Source: UBA4738 sp002413305
Lineage (GTDB): Bacteria > Actinomycetota > UBA4738
DNA: 54,583 bases
Assembly (NCBI GenBank): GCA_036847185.1
Contig: DAIUAM010000021.1
Span: 1 to 54,583, forward strand
Direction: 5' to 3'
Of the stretch, positions 17,397 through 24,825 are shown one piece after another. The number at the start of each line of letters is the position of its first letter. The stretch's first letter is position 1. The position numbers and the translations under genes are program-made. The notes below the pieces were generated by a model that had not been told where the DNA came from, searched no databases, and was given only the letters and a program-made list of their open reading frames with translations.

Positions 17397-18962
17397 ATGC
17401 TCGCCTTCTCCGCGGAGACCCGCCGCGCCGACCTCGAACGCATGGCCGATCGCCAGCTCGACCTCCTGGTGATCGGGGGCGGTATCATCGGTTCCGGCGT
17501 CGCATTGGACGCGGCCAGCCGTGGCCTCTCGGTCGGCCTCGTCGAGCGGGACGACTTCGCCGCCGGCACCTCGGGGAGGTCCTCCCGCCTGATCCACGGC
17601 GGCGTCCGCTACCTCGAGCATTACCAGTTCGACGTGGTGCACGAATCCCTCCGGGAGCGGGCCATCCTGCTCCGGCTGGCCCCGCACCTCATCGAGCCGA
17701 TCCCCATCTACACGCCGACCCGGACGAGGGTGCAGCGACACTTCTTCCGGCTGGGGCTGGTCGCCTACGACGTCCTGGCGTTCGGACGGAACATCGGGCG
17801 GGACCGGTACGCGGGGGCGAGCGAGATCGCCCGGGCCGTCCCCGGGCTCGGCCGTCCCAGGCCGGGCGTCCTGTACCACGAATGCCGAACCGACGACGCT
17901 CGCTTGACCCTGGAGGTGGCCCGGACCGCCCGGGCCTACGGCGCGCTGGTGGCGAACCACGCCGAGGTCACCGGCCTGCTTAGCTCGGAGGGCCGTGTCC
18001 AGGGGGCTCGGGTGCTCGACGGGATCGGGGGGGAGTCGCTCGACGTCCGAGCCCGGCTGACCGTCAACGCGGCCGGGGTGTGGGCGGAGGCCATCCAGGG
18101 CCTGGCCACCGACGCACCAAAGCTGCTCCGGCCCAGCAAGGGCGTCCACCTGGTGTTTCGGCCCGGAGCGGTCGAAACGCGAACGGGGGTGCTGGTCCCT
18201 TCGGTCGGGCACGACGGGCGGTTCCTGTTCGTCATCCCATGGGGCGGGCGGGTGTACGCGGGCACCACCGACACCGCGTATGACGGCGACCTCGAGGGTC
18301 CGACGGTGACCCCACAGGACTTCGACTACATCTTCGATGCCATGCAGGCCTCGTTCCCCTCGCTCACCCGAGACGACGTGGTGGCCTCGTGGGCGGGACT
18401 GCGGCCCCTGCTGGCCGGTGGGCCGCCACCGCACGGAGGCGGGCCATCGCCCACCGTGGAGGAGTCCGCGCACCACGTCCGTGCGAGGACGGCCGACCTC
18501 TCTCGCAAGCACGCCTTGTACGAGACGCCGCCGGGCCTGCTGACGATCACGGGCGGCAAGCTGACCGCGTTCCGTTCCATGGCTGAGGACGCGGTCGACA
18601 GCGCGTGCCGCGACCTGGGCATCCGGCAGCGCTCGCGGACCCGCCTGATCGCCCTCGGCTTCCATGGCGACCTTGCGGTGGCTCTGGAGCAGGCGCAGGC
18701 CGAAGCGGTCCGGCTCCGGCTTCCCCCGCAGGCCGGGCGGCGGATGGTCCGGCGTTTCGGCGACGACTGGACGGAGGCCCTGGAACGCATCCGGGAGGAC
18801 GGATCGCTCGGCCAGCCGGCGGTTGACGGCCTGCCGGTGCTTCGGGTCGAACTGGACCTCGCCCGGGTCCGAGAGATGGCCCTCACCGACCAAGACGTTC
18901 TGGTTCAGCGGACCCGCATGACGACGATGAACCGGATGGTCGAGGAGTCGGCAGCCCGCTGA
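17397..18962 (+). CDS. glpD: Glycerol-3-phosphate dehydrogenase (FAD)
   Basis: A 521-residue flavoprotein that oxidises sn-glycerol 3-phosphate to dihydroxyacetone phosphate and passes electrons to quinone at the membrane. The FAD dinucleotide fold is VIGGGIIGSGVALDAASRG (25-43). Also seen are the family block TSGRSSRLIHGGVRYLEHY, VNAAGVWA, and the substrate region GKLTAFRSMAEDAVD, with the C-terminal GlpD cap domain. Length is normal. TACCAT at 17381-17386 lies 10 nt before ATG. The convergent AGPS-like gene ends only 6 nt away. Confidence 0.93.
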   Translation: MLAFSAETRRADLERMADRQLDLLVIGGGIIGSGVALDAASRGLSVGLVERDDFAAGTSGRSSRLIHGGVRYLEHYQFDVVHESLRERAILLRLAPHLIEPIPIYTPTRTRVQRHFFRLGLVAYDVLAFGRNIGRDRYAGASEIARAVPGLGRPRPGVLYHECRTDDARLTLEVARTARAYGALVANHAEVTGLLSSEGRVQGARVLDGIGGESLDVRARLTVNAAGVWAEAIQGLATDAPKLLRPSKGVHLVFRPGAVETRTGVLVPSVGHDGRFLFVIPWGGRVYAGTTDTAYDGDLEGPTVTPQDFDYIFDAMQASFPSLTRDDVVASWAGLRPLLAGGPPPHGGGPSPTVEESAHHVRARTADLSRKHALYETPPGLLTITGGKLTAFRSMAEDAVDSACRDLGIRQRSRTRLIALGFHGDLAVALEQAQAEAVRLRLPPQAGRRMVRRFGDDWTEALERIREDGSLGQPAVDGLPVLRVELDLARVREMALTDQDVLVQRTRMTTMNRMVEESAAR

Positions 18963-18968
18963 GGCAGG

Positions 18969-20375
18969 TTAGGGGAACAGCGCGCCCGGGTTGAGGATGC
19001 CGTGCGGGTCCAGGGCGCGTTTGATCGAACGCAGCATGGCCACCCCTTCGTCGCCCAGCTCGCCGGCCAGGTACCTCGCCTTCAGGCGGCCAACGCCGTG
19101 GTGGTGGGTCATGGTCCCGCCGGCTCGCAGGCAGGCCCGGATCGCCCCGTCCCACGCTTGGAGGTACCGCGGTTCGACGTCCACGTCGTCGGTCCCTCGG
19201 ATGATGAATGTGAAGTACAGCGAGGAGCCAGACGGGTAGACGTGGGAGAGGTGGCATCCGACCGCTTCGGCCTGCGCGGACAGCGTGTGGCGGACCTCCT
19301 CGTACAGGGCCTGCAGCCCGGACCAGAGGCCCGCGACCTCCATGGTGTCGACGATCGCTCCCGGTCCGAACGCCCGTTCGGGCCCCATGATCCGCCGGTA
19401 CTGGTCGACCGCGTCGCCCCGGTGCGTCCACCAGTGTTCGCCGTACGCCGGACCCAGATCGCGGCCGCCGAACGTCGCGGCCACGCTCCGAATCGCCTGC
19501 GCGCGCTCGCCGATGCCGGGGAGACCGGCGTCGGACCCGACGATCGCCGCGCACCCTCCCGGATGGCCCAGGCGGCCGAAGTTCAACAGGGCATCGGGTT
19601 CGTCGTATCCCCGCAATACGGAGGCGCCCGCCCCGGAGCGGCGGATGTCCCGCAGGCAGGCCGAGAGCTCGGCGAACGATCCGAACCCGAACCCCTCCCA
19701 GGTCCACGCGCGCGGGCGGGCGGAGCACGCCAGGACGGCTTCGGTCACCACGGCCAAGGTGCCCTCGCTCCCGATCAGGAGGTGGCGGAGGTCCGGGCCG
19801 GCTGCTGAACGGGGCACTGGCGCGAGCGTCATCACCCGCCCGCCCGGGAGGACGGCCGTCACGCCGAGGAGGAGGTCCTCTATGGCCCCGAAGCCCGCCG
19901 AGGCCTGCCCGGCCGACGCGGCCGCGATCCAGCCCCCCACCGAGGAGAGCCCGATCGACTGTGGATAGTGCCCGAGGGTCAGGTCGAACGGTTCGAGCTG
20001 CTCCTCCAGGCGGGTGCCGATCGTCCCGGCCTCCACTCGCACGACCCGGGACTCCTGGTCGACGTCGATCACCCGATCCATCCGCGAGAGGTCCAGGACG
20101 ATGTGGCCGGCCTCGGGCTGCGCGCCCCCGGACACGCCGGAGCCGCCTCCGCGGGGGACGATGGCGGCGCCCGCTTCGTCCGCCCAGGCCAGCATGGCGG
20201 CCACCTCGTCCGTCGACTCCGGGAACAGCACTGCCGCGGGTCGTGACAGGTGGTCACCCCGGGACTCCCGGAGCATCGCGAGCGCCCACCAGTCACGGGC
20301 CCGTTCGGCCAGGATGGCCGGGTCGGTGCTGACAGCGTGCGGGCCGAGCCGGTCTCGAAGCTCCCCCAGGTCCAC
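18969..20375 (-). CDS. FAD-binding oxidase, alkyldihydroxyacetonephosphate-synthase-like
   Basis: A 468-residue VAO/PCMH flavoprotein. The FAD domain has PRGGGSGVSGG (74-84) and SVGGWIAAASAGQASAGFGA (145-164), the latter like the AGPS block. The C-terminal cap has the triple histidine THHHGVGRLKARYL (His424-426), also an AGPS hallmark. AGPS exchanges the acyl chain of acyl-DHAP for a fatty alcohol to form ether lipids. In bacteria, homologues are often annotated only as FAD-linked oxidases of glycolate or lactate type, so function is inferred. GTG 20375 is preceded by TACTAT (20383-20388) seven nt away. It is divergent from a lipoate-ligase-like gene and convergent with glpD. Confidence 0.8.
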   Translation of the reverse strand: MDLGELRDRLGPHAVSTDPAILAERARDWWALAMLRESRGDHLSRPAAVLFPESTDEVAAMLAWADEAGAAIVPRGGGSGVSGGAQPEAGHIVLDLSRMDRVIDVDQESRVVRVEAGTIGTRLEEQLEPFDLTLGHYPQSIGLSSVGGWIAAASAGQASAGFGAIEDLLLGVTAVLPGGRVMTLAPVPRSAAGPDLRHLLIGSEGTLAVVTEAVLACSARPRAWTWEGFGFGSFAELSACLRDIRRSGAGASVLRGYDEPDALLNFGRLGHPGGCAAIVGSDAGLPGIGERAQAIRSVAATFGGRDLGPAYGEHWWTHRGDAVDQYRRIMGPERAFGPGAIVDTMEVAGLWSGLQALYEEVRHTLSAQAEAVGCHLSHVYPSGSSLYFTFIIRGTDDVDVEPRYLQAWDGAIRACLRAGGTMTHHHGVGRLKARYLAGELGDEGVAMLRSIKRALDPHGILNPGALFP

Positions 20376-20394
20376 CTCGCGGATAGTAGCCCGC

Positions 20395-20436
20395 TACCCT
20401 TGCCGGGTGATGGACGGGGCCGGGATCGCCGCATGA
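20395..20436 (+). promoter_or_regulatory. -10 box and short upstream ORF before the lipoate-ligase-like gene
   Basis: TACCCT (20395-20400) lies nine nt before ATG 20410, which opens an 8-codon frame (MDGAGIAA). Its TGA overlaps the ATG of the main gene (ATGA, 20433-20436). It may be a leaderless mini-ORF used for coupling, or the main start may simply be read from a 25-nt leader. Confidence 0.35.
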
Positions 20437-21200
20437 GCGTCGATACACGCCGAACCATCCGGCTGGTGACGGACTCCTACCCCGACCCGCCGGCGTTCGA
20501 CACAGCGATCTCCCACGCCACTCTGGCTCGGGTCTCCGAGGGCGCCGAACCGGAGACCCTCCGGCTCCACCGTCCCGCCCGGGTCGTGGCGTTCGGCCCG
20601 AAGGACCGGCTCGCCGAGGGGTTCGGCGACGCCGTCCGGGCGGCGCACGAGCAGGGTTTCGCCTCGATCCTCCGGTTGGCCGGCGGGAGGGCGGCGGTGT
20701 TCCACGAACGGGCGCTCGCCTTCTCCTGGGCCATCCCCCTCCCGTCGCCCCGCGAGGGCATCCGGGCGCGGTTCGAACTGCTGGCTGCCCTGATGGCCGA
20801 GGCCTTCCGTTCGCTGGGCGTCGATGCTCGAGTGGGAGCGGTGCCCGGCGAATACTGTCCCGGCGAGTACAGCGTCAACGCGCGGGGCGCAACGAAGCTG
20901 ATGGGGGTCGGCCAGCGCATCGTCCGGCATGCCGCGCACGTGGGAGGGGTCGTGGTGGTGGGGGACGGCGCCCGGGTCCGCGACGTGCTGATCCCCGTCT
21001 ACCGGGCCCTGGATCTCACGTGGGACCCGTCGACGAGCGGCAGCCTCCAGGACGAGGTGCCGGGAGTCCGGTGGGAGGACGCGCGGCGGGCGATCGTCGA
21101 ACGGTTCGCGGACCGGTTCGAGCTGGTGGGCGGCCACCTCGGTCCCGAGACGCTCGTGCGGGCCGGCATGTTCGAACCGGACCATCTCGCGACGGTGTGA
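20433..21200 (+). CDS. Lipoate-protein ligase A family protein
   Basis: A 255-residue member of the biotin/lipoyl ligase fold (LplA/LipM/LipL). The ligand-binding block is RLAGGRAAVFHERALAFSWA (81-100), corresponding to R-x-x-G-G-x-x-V-x-H of lipoate ligases. The catalytic lysine position is in NARGATKLMGVGQRIVR (Lys155). The protein is shorter than two-domain E. coli LplA and lacks an obvious accessory domain, so it could be an octanoyl/lipoyl transferase instead. It starts 57 bp from the divergent FAD oxidase gene. No lipoate-dependent complex genes are nearby. Confidence 0.82.
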   Translation: MSVDTRRTIRLVTDSYPDPPAFDTAISHATLARVSEGAEPETLRLHRPARVVAFGPKDRLAEGFGDAVRAAHEQGFASILRLAGGRAAVFHERALAFSWAIPLPSPREGIRARFELLAALMAEAFRSLGVDARVGAVPGEYCPGEYSVNARGATKLMGVGQRIVRHAAHVGGVVVVGDGARVRDVLIPVYRALDLTWDPSTSGSLQDEVPGVRWEDARRAIVERFADRFELVGGHLGPETLVRAGMFEPDHLATV

Positions 21201-21232
21201 ACGCGAACGAGGCCGGCGCCGCTCACCCGTCG
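21190..21232. terminator. Bidirectional hairpin spanning two convergent stop codons
   Basis: CGACGG-(T)-GTGA (21190-21200) pairs with TCACCCGTCG (21223-21232): ten base pairs with one bulged T. The TGA of the lipoate-ligase-like gene is in the left arm and the stop of the aldo/keto reductase gene is in the right arm. There is no T tract. Confidence 0.55.
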
Positions 21233-22203
21233 ACCTGGGTCATGCTGAGCGGCGTGTACCGGTCGCCCGCCCCGGCTCCGGGCGGGAACGCTTCGCCGAG
21301 CCGCCGGAGCTCGTCGCCGGACATCGGTACCCCCACCGCGGCGGCGTTCTGTTCGGCGTACTCGACGTGCTTGGTGCCCGGGATCGGGACGACGTCTTCG
21401 CCCTGGGCCAGCAACCAGGCCAGTGCCACCTGGGACGGCGTGCACCCTTTCTCCTCCGCGAGCGTTTCGACCTCTCGGACCAGCCGGGCGTTGGCGTCGA
21501 AGTTCCCCCCCTGGAATCGCGGGTGCCGGCGCCGGGCGTCGTCGTCGGAGAGATCCTCGTAGCGCTTGACCGTCCCGGTCAGCAGGCTCCGGCCGAGCGG
21601 GCTGTACGCGACGAAGGTGATCCCGAGCTCACGGCACAGCGGGAGCAGTTCGCGTTCGGGCTCCCGCCACCACAGGGAGTACTCGGTCTGGAGGGCCGCG
21701 ATCGGGTGGACGGCGTGGGCGCGGCGGACGGTGGCCGGTGCGGCTTCGGACAGCCCGAGATGCCGGACCTTGCCGGCCTGGACGAGCTCGGCCATGGCGC
21801 CCACCGTCTCCTCGATGGGGATCGCCGGGTCCACGGGATGCTGGTAGTAGAGGTCGAGATGGTCGGTGCCCAGACGTTCGAGCGAGGCGGCGCAGGCCGT
21901 CCGCACGTACTCGGGGTGGCCGGCGAGGGTCCCGGGTTCGGCGCCCAGCACGTACCCGAACTTCGAACAGAGGACGACCTGGTCCCGCCGGTCGCGGATC
22001 ACAGCGCCCACCAGGCGCTCGTTGTGGCCCTCGCCGTAGACGTCGGCCGTGTCGATCAACGTGATCCCCAGATCGAGCGCGCGATGGATGGTCCGGGTGG
22101 AGGTGTCGTCGTCGGCGGCCCCGTAGACGCCGGACATGCTCATGCAGCCGAGGCCGATCCGCGAGATCCGCACGTCCGTGCGATCGAGCGAGACCTTGTT
22201 CAT
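21223..22203 (-). CDS. Aldo/keto reductase (AKR13-like)
   Basis: A 326-residue NADPH-dependent reductase. Tetrad: Asp51 and Tyr56 (IDTADVYG), Lys81 (LCSKFGY), His122 (YYQHPVD). The cofactor loop is VVPIPGTKHVEYAEQNAAA near the C-terminus. The sequence MSMSGVYGAADDDTSTRTIH is typical of the AKR13 (YakC-like) group of general aldehyde reductases, distinct from the other aldo/keto reductase at 14224-15201. GGAAGGAG lies 6-8 nt before ATG 22203. A single-TM protein gene lies 69 nt upstream on the same strand. Confidence 0.93.
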   Translation of the reverse strand: MNKVSLDRTDVRISRIGLGCMSMSGVYGAADDDTSTRTIHRALDLGITLIDTADVYGEGHNERLVGAVIRDRRDQVVLCSKFGYVLGAEPGTLAGHPEYVRTACAASLERLGTDHLDLYYQHPVDPAIPIEETVGAMAELVQAGKVRHLGLSEAAPATVRRAHAVHPIAALQTEYSLWWREPERELLPLCRELGITFVAYSPLGRSLLTGTVKRYEDLSDDDARRRHPRFQGGNFDANARLVREVETLAEEKGCTPSQVALAWLLAQGEDVVPIPGTKHVEYAEQNAAAVGVPMSGDELRRLGEAFPPGAGAGDRYTPLSMTQVDG

Positions 22204-22272
22204 GGTCGCTCCTTCCGAAAGCGCCGGGGGTCTGACTCAGGGCGGCAGGGTCGAATCGTACGCCCGTGGCGT

Positions 22273-22464
22273 CTAGGTCCGAAGCTCGGCCTTGGCGTAC
22301 CGGCCGGAGACGATCCATCCGTAGACGCCGGCCAGGAACACCAGGAGGGCGCCCAGCCAGAGGATGCCGCGCATCCCAGGGGTGACCAGACGTACCTGCG
22401 GCCCGGTGGCGTGTTCCACTTTGGCCCCCCGCCCGCCTACGGGGAGCGTCGAGGATTCGGCCAT
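22273..22464 (-). CDS. Small single-pass membrane protein
   Basis: A 63-residue protein. Residues 1-30 are hydrophilic, one membrane helix covers about 33-54 (GILWLGALLVFLAGVYGWIV), and the tail is basic (SGRYAKAELRT). AAAGGAGG lies 6 nt before ATG 22464, one of the strongest SD sites in the window. Function unknown. It may be co-transcribed with the aldo/keto reductase downstream. Confidence 0.75.
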   Translation of the reverse strand: MAESSTLPVGGRGAKVEHATGPQVRLVTPGMRGILWLGALLVFLAGVYGWIVSGRYAKAELRT

Positions 22465-22544
22465 CTCCGGCCTCCTTTCTCCCTCCCTGCTGCGCCTGCG
22501 GGAAGTGTGCCGCGAAGCGTCCAGCTGCGGTAACGACCGGCGGG

Positions 22545-22877
22545 GGGGTCTTCGTCTACGGGCTGGGAGCCACGGTGTTCACGGTCTCTGCTGCGGCTTT
22601 GCGCCAGTCGATCACTCCGCCATCGCTCCTCGGCCGGGTCAGCTCCGTCGCGCGCGTCCTGGCGTTGGGGACCGCCCCGGTGGCCTTGGTGGCCGGTGGC
22701 GCGCTCGCTTCGGCCGTGGGCCTCCGAGCGGCTCTGTGGATCGGGGCGACCGGCGCGCTGCTCACCCCGCTGCCGGTGTTGCTGTCCCGGGTGCCGGCCC
22801 TCCGCGACATGCCGGACGCGGACGACCTCGGAGCTCACCCGCCCGTTGCGACGATCCCCAGCACCTCCGCGCCGTAG
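22545..22877 (+). pseudogene. 3' remnant of an MFS transporter gene
   Basis: The frame encodes the last quarter of an MFS permease: VFVYGLGATVFTVSAAALRQ, SITPPSLLGRVSSVARVL, a membrane segment APVALVAGGALASAVGLRAA, and LPVLLSRVPALRDMPDADDL. Homology begins abruptly at a G7 run (22542-22548) and no upstream 300 residues are present. The preceding 80 bp hold the promoter/SD of the small membrane protein on the other strand. The 3' end overlaps the end of the convergent helicase gene by 43 nt. This is a 5'-truncated relic. Confidence 0.75.
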
Positions 22878-24772
22878 CGTTCGATCTTCGACGGGCCCAC
22901 CCCCGACACCGCCAAGAGCTCAACGACGGTCCGCGGTCTTCGGTCGGCGATCTCCGCCAGCGTCGAATCGTGGAACACCACGTATGCGGGCACCCCGTCT
23001 CGGCCGGCCCGGTCCCGCCGCCAGCGCTTGAGCGCGTCGAACAGTCCCCCACCGGCCGCCGGCACCGCTCCGGGGATCCGGCCCACGGCCTTGGTGCCGC
23101 TCGGCGTCGCCCGGACCTCGCCCCCCGCCAGCTCCTCGATGAACGCCGACCGTCCCTTCCCCCCGAGCGGCCACGTGACGAACAGGTGCCGCCGGGCTCG
23201 GGTGATCCCCACGTAGAACAGGCGGCGTTCCTCTTCGACCGGCGACGTGCTCCGGCCCTGTCGGAACGGCACCTCGCCGTCCAGCACGCGCGGCAGAAAG
23301 ACCGCGTCGAACTCCAATCCCTTCGCCCGGTGGTAGGTCATGAGGTTGACGCCCCGGCCCGATTCCTCCACGGAGAAGCGGCGGGCCAGCTCGGCGGCAA
23401 AGTCGTCGAGCCCGTGTTCCGGATGGGTCGAACCGAACTCCCGGGCCAGTGAACGCAGCCGGGCCAGGTCGGCCTGCCGGGTCACCTCCTCCTCGGAGTC
23501 GTCCCCGGCGCCGCCCGCCCGGTACCCCAGCGCGTCGGTCGCCCCTTCCACCATCACCTGGACCGGCCCCGATGCGCGCTTCAGCCGGTGGAGGACGGCC
23601 CGGGGGCCGGGGCGGCGGAGGAACGACCCGTCCTTGACCTGGTACGGGATGCCGGCGTCGGCGAGGGCCTCCTCGAAGGGTTCGGAGCGGGCGTTGATCC
23701 GATACAGCACCGCCATCTGCTCATAGGGAATGCCTTCGGCCCGGTGCAATCGCCGAACGCCCTCCAGGACGAACGACGTCTCGGCCGCGTCGTCCCGAAC
23801 CGGCCCGACGTGCGGCTTCGGACCGTCCGGACGGGTGGGCCGAAGGCGCTTCGGGTACCCGCCGAGGTGCCCGGCCAACCGGTTCGCCATCTCGAGGACC
23901 TGCGGAGAGGATCGGTAGTTGTCCTCGAGCGTCACGATCCGGGCGCCCGGGAACCGTGCCGGGATGTCAAGGAGGTACGAGGGCGACGCCCCGGCGAACC
24001 CGTAGATCGTCTGATAGTCGTCGCCCACCACGCAGAGCTCGTCGCGGTCGCCGAGCCACCGGTCCAGGAGCGCGGCTTGCAGTGGGTTGACGTCCTGGTA
24101 CTCGTCGACCGTGAACGCACGGTACCGATCGCGCACCTCCGCGGCCGCTTCGGGATGCTCGTCGAACAGCAGCACGGTGAGCCCGAGCATGTCCTCGAAG
24201 TCCACGCGGCCCATGGCTCGCTTCCGGCGCTCGTAGCCGTCGAAGATCCCGAGCATGAGCTCGGCGGGGATCGGCGGCCGATGGCCGGTGTCTTCCAGCT
24301 CGTCGAGGTAGCCGGCCGGGGTCACCATCCGGCACTTCGCCCACTCGATCTCGGCGGCCAGGTCCCTTCGCGGTTGGAACTTGTGGGGCGGTGGGAGCGC
24401 GTTCGCCAGGGACGCGATCAGCGGCGCCTTGCCGTCGAGGACGTCGCCCAGCGGCGTGCCGGCGAATCGGGGCCACAGGCGCGAGAGTTGGGACAGGGCC
24501 GCCGAATGGAACGTTCGCGCCTCGGCGCCTCGCACCCCGAGCGTCGCCAGGCGGGCCTTCAGCTCCCCGGCCGCCTTCTCCGTGAAGGTCACGGCGAGGA
24601 GCTCGGCCGGCGCGAAGGCGCCGGAGGCCACCTGGTAGGCGATGCGGTGGGTGATGGTGGTGGTCTTGCCGGTCCCCGCCCCGGCCAGGATAGCCACCGG
24701 CCCGCGGACGGCGGTGGCCGCTTGGCGCTGCTTCGTGTTCAGACGGTCGAGGATCGCCTCCGGGTCGGTCAC
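22835..24772 (-). CDS. UvrD/Rep-type DNA helicase with C-terminal HRDC domain (UvrD2-like)
   Basis: A 645-residue superfamily 1A helicase. Walker A is GAGTGKTTT (about 29-37), with VTFTEKAAGELKARL (motif Ia), TVDEYQDVNPLQ (Walker B), VVGDDYQTIYGFAGA (motif III), LEDNYRSS (IV), NLMTYHRAKGLEFDAVFLPR (V) and YVGITRARRHL (VI). A C-terminal HRDC domain follows (about 570-640; VVFHDSTLAEIADRRPR, LLAVSGVGPSKIERYG). This is the layout of mycobacterial UvrD2, but no tetracysteine tail is seen. Start: GTG 24772 has TACGAT (24780-24785) seven nt upstream; ATG 24781 overlaps that box. Likely role in DNA repair or replication. Confidence 0.92.
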   Translation of the reverse strand: MTDPEAILDRLNTKQRQAATAVRGPVAILAGAGTGKTTTITHRIAYQVASGAFAPAELLAVTFTEKAAGELKARLATLGVRGAEARTFHSAALSQLSRLWPRFAGTPLGDVLDGKAPLIASLANALPPPHKFQPRRDLAAEIEWAKCRMVTPAGYLDELEDTGHRPPIPAELMLGIFDGYERRKRAMGRVDFEDMLGLTVLLFDEHPEAAAEVRDRYRAFTVDEYQDVNPLQAALLDRWLGDRDELCVVGDDYQTIYGFAGASPSYLLDIPARFPGARIVTLEDNYRSSPQVLEMANRLAGHLGGYPKRLRPTRPDGPKPHVGPVRDDAAETSFVLEGVRRLHRAEGIPYEQMAVLYRINARSEPFEEALADAGIPYQVKDGSFLRRPGPRAVLHRLKRASGPVQVMVEGATDALGYRAGGAGDDSEEEVTRQADLARLRSLAREFGSTHPEHGLDDFAAELARRFSVEESGRGVNLMTYHRAKGLEFDAVFLPRVLDGEVPFRQGRSTSPVEEERRLFYVGITRARRHLFVTWPLGGKGRSAFIEELAGGEVRATPSGTKAVGRIPGAVPAAGGGLFDALKRWRRDRAGRDGVPAYVVFHDSTLAEIADRRPRTVVELLAVSGVGPSKIERYGAEVLGIVATGG

Positions 24773-24825
24773 AGCCCTCATCGTACGGCCGGGCTGTGAC
24801 ACCCGATCAGCAGCGGGCCACCCGA

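Noticed and set aside
17109..18893. A 594-codon open frame on the minus strand
   Set aside because: It is antisense to glpD and YceI, which are certain. The translation is low-complexity and charged, with no domain.
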